From: a bacterium OM1 bin76
GTDB lineage: Bacteria > Actinomycetota > Acidimicrobiia > Spongiisociales > ZC4RG35
Direction of reading: 5' to 3'
DNA: 33,816 nucleotides
Assembly (NCBI GenBank): GCA_002238785.1
Contig: MPNA01000032.1
Span: 1 to 33,816, forward strand
The position numbers and the translations under genes were made by a program. Numbering within the stretch: position 1 is the stretch's first letter; each line of letters opens with the position of its first letter. A model generated the notes under the pieces. The model ran no database searches and had not been told where the DNA came from. It worked only from the letters and a program-made list of their open reading frames with translations. Positions 32,685-33,816 of this stretch are shown here, piece after piece.

Positions 32685-33644
32685 TCATCCACCGGCGCCC
32701 AGGAGTCGGCGGACCTCCACGATGTCTTTGTCGACCTGAGCCAGCAATTCATCCACCGAGCCATAGGCAATTTCTGGTCGGATGCGGTCACCGATGAAAC
32801 GCAACCTCATCTCCCTCCCGTACAGATCGCCAGAGAAATCCAGCAAATGGGCTTCCACGATCAATCGCCCTTCCCCGAACGTAGGGCGGACCCCGACGTT
32901 GAGAGCCGCCCGGTGGGCCTGTGCATCTACCTCTGCCCAGGCCGCGTAGATTCCGTTCGCCGGCAACGACATGCGCGAAGGGATGTCCAGATTGGCGGTG
33001 GGAATACCAAGCTCCCTTCCCCTGCGGTCACCCTCGATCACTGTGCCGCGCAACTCGAATGGTCGGCCCAGCAACCGGGCGGCTTGCGCAGTGTATCCCT
33101 CCGCTACGCAACGCCGGATCCGAGAGGACGTGATCGGGATCTCCCCCCGATCATGTACAGACCTCTTGGTGAGAAGATCCACTACCTTGACCCCGAATCC
33201 CTGCTGCATGCCTACCCGGCGAAGAGTCTCAGGCGACCCCGCTCCTCCTCTGCCGAATTGGAAATTCTCTCCCACCACAACCAACTTGGCCTTGAGCCTC
33301 CCCAAGAGGACCTCGGTCGTGAATTGCTCGGCCTGCATCTTGCGGATCTTCGGAAAGGGCATGACCCCCACCACGCCCATCCCCAACTCCTCCAGGATCT
33401 GCAGCCGGTGTTCAATGGAGGTGAGCATCTTGGGAGCCCGTTGGGGAGCTAGAACCTCCAAAGGATGCGGATCGAAGGTGGCCACCGCCGGAGTGAGGCC
33501 CGACTTTGCCGCGTCAATCATCAACTGTGACAAGAGGATCTGATGACCTCGATGGACGCCGTCGAAAACCCCAATTGAGAGAGCCAATCCGCTGACCGAC
33601 GAAGGCAGACACCAACCAAGAGGAGAGCCATGCAAGACGATCAA
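32685..33644 (-). CDS. ribF: Bifunctional riboflavin kinase / FAD synthetase
   Basis: 319 residues. The N-terminal nucleotidyltransferase domain has LSIGVFDGVHRGHQ, with the HxGH-like motif for ATP, then ATFDPHPLEVL and VVVGENFQFGRGGAG. The C-terminal kinase domain (about 185-310) has RGTVIEGDRRGRELGIPTANLD, with the conserved PTAN loop, and ALNVGVRPTFGEG and EAHLLDFSGDLYG. It phosphorylates riboflavin to FMN and adenylylates FMN to FAD in the cytoplasm. The start appears to be TTG 33644, with only a weak binding site. An ATG-led seven-codon reading frame (33671-33648) ends one codon before it in the same phase. In Actinomycetota this gene normally follows truB, which is not visible before the window ends. 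Confidence 0.93.
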   Translation of the reverse strand: MIVLHGSPLGWCLPSSVSGLALSIGVFDGVHRGHQILLSQLMIDAAKSGLTPAVATFDPHPLEVLAPQRAPKMLTSIEHRLQILEELGMGVVGVMPFPKIRKMQAEQFTTEVLLGRLKAKLVVVGENFQFGRGGAGSPETLRRVGMQQGFGVKVVDLLTKRSVHDRGEIPITSSRIRRCVAEGYTAQAARLLGRPFELRGTVIEGDRRGRELGIPTANLDIPSRMSLPANGIYAAWAEVDAQAHRAALNVGVRPTFGEGRLIVEAHLLDFSGDLYGREMRLRFIGDRIRPEIAYGSVDELLAQVDKDIVEVRRLLGAGG

Positions 33645-33688
33645 CTGCTAGTCCCGTGCAACGGCGGCCATCCCTTCAAGGTTACGGG

Positions 33689-33694
33689 ATTCTA
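33689..33694 (-). promoter_or_regulatory. Possible -10 element upstream of ribF
   Basis: TAGAAT on the minus strand, the same hexamer as in the rpsO promoter, with a poor -35 (GGTCAA) 17 bases away. A start near 33682 would give a leader of about 38 bases holding the seven-codon frame before ribF. Confidence 0.35.
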
Positions 33695-33720
33695 AGCCTC
33701 AATCCACCGATTTGACCGTC

Positions 33721-33816
33721 TGGGGGTGGGGTTACGCGGGCTTTTCGGTTGTTCGGGAGCGTGAGGGATGGTTTTGTGCCGGGTGTGTGAGGTTTGATGG
33801 GTGTTTGCTTGGTTTG
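33721..33816. other. Strongly G+T-skewed terminal stretch
   Basis: In the last 96 bases only 15 are A or C on the plus strand, so 84% are G or T. All three minus-strand frames stay open for over 80 bases because of the composition, so coding cannot be judged; the one open longest from the edge ends at TAA 33682. No repeat unit is obvious. It may be the end of a low-complexity gene tail or a non-coding skewed region. Confidence 0.4.

Overview
The window is high-GC DNA that I place in the Actinomycetota, most likely the class Acidimicrobiia. The grounds are GC-rich codon use, frequent GTG and TTG starts, the order ribF-rpsO-pnp, and secreted proteins that join SLH-type domains to RCC1-type repeats. 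This placement is an inference; no rRNA or tRNA gene was found. Layout, left to right: the first 0.6 kb holds the start of a minus-strand gene that leaves the window and a small gene that looks like a chimera of a transposase N-terminus and an aspartic-protease C-terminus. Next come a DUF3179 lipoprotein (+), a class V aminotransferase related to cysteine desulfurases (-), an ADP-ribosylglycohydrolase (+), and a decayed stretch with a recognisable fragment of cobyric acid synthase (cobQ). From about 18.5 kb back to 5.2 kb lies one long minus-strand operon. In order of transcription it encodes a membrane protein with a large outer domain, an ABC ATPase, an ABC-2 permease, a membrane protein with a Gly/Gln repeat, a MoxR AAA+ ATPase, a DUF58 protein, two membrane-anchored VWA proteins, a Mug-type uracil/thymine DNA glycosylase and an RDD membrane protein. 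Most junctions are start/stop overlaps of 1 to 14 bases. MoxR, DUF58 and VWA proteins usually act together in assembling or activating envelope or metal-dependent complexes. The glycosylase, coupled by an ATGA overlap, is the unexpected member. Beyond the divergent region at 18.5-18.8 kb are a small PF13769-like protein whose only sensible start is ATA, and a DUF1638 protein. They are followed by two neighbouring genes for large exported proteins (768 and about 1343 residues). Each has three SLH-like domains and then short 37-residue RCC1-like repeats carrying a cysteine pair and a CWG motif: 14 repeats in the first protein, 15 + 14 in the second. A Pro-rich 'cap' ends each set. This pair is the most distinctive part of the window. 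The right end is mostly housekeeping: an NfuA-like Fe-S carrier (-), an ATP-grasp enzyme (+), and a minus-strand block ribF, rpsO, pnp, hisC. rpsO has a good promoter of its own, hairpins lie before rpsO and before pnp, and the PNPase ends in an unusually long RGG-rich tail. The final 100 bases are strongly G+T-rich on the plus strand and have no clear gene.
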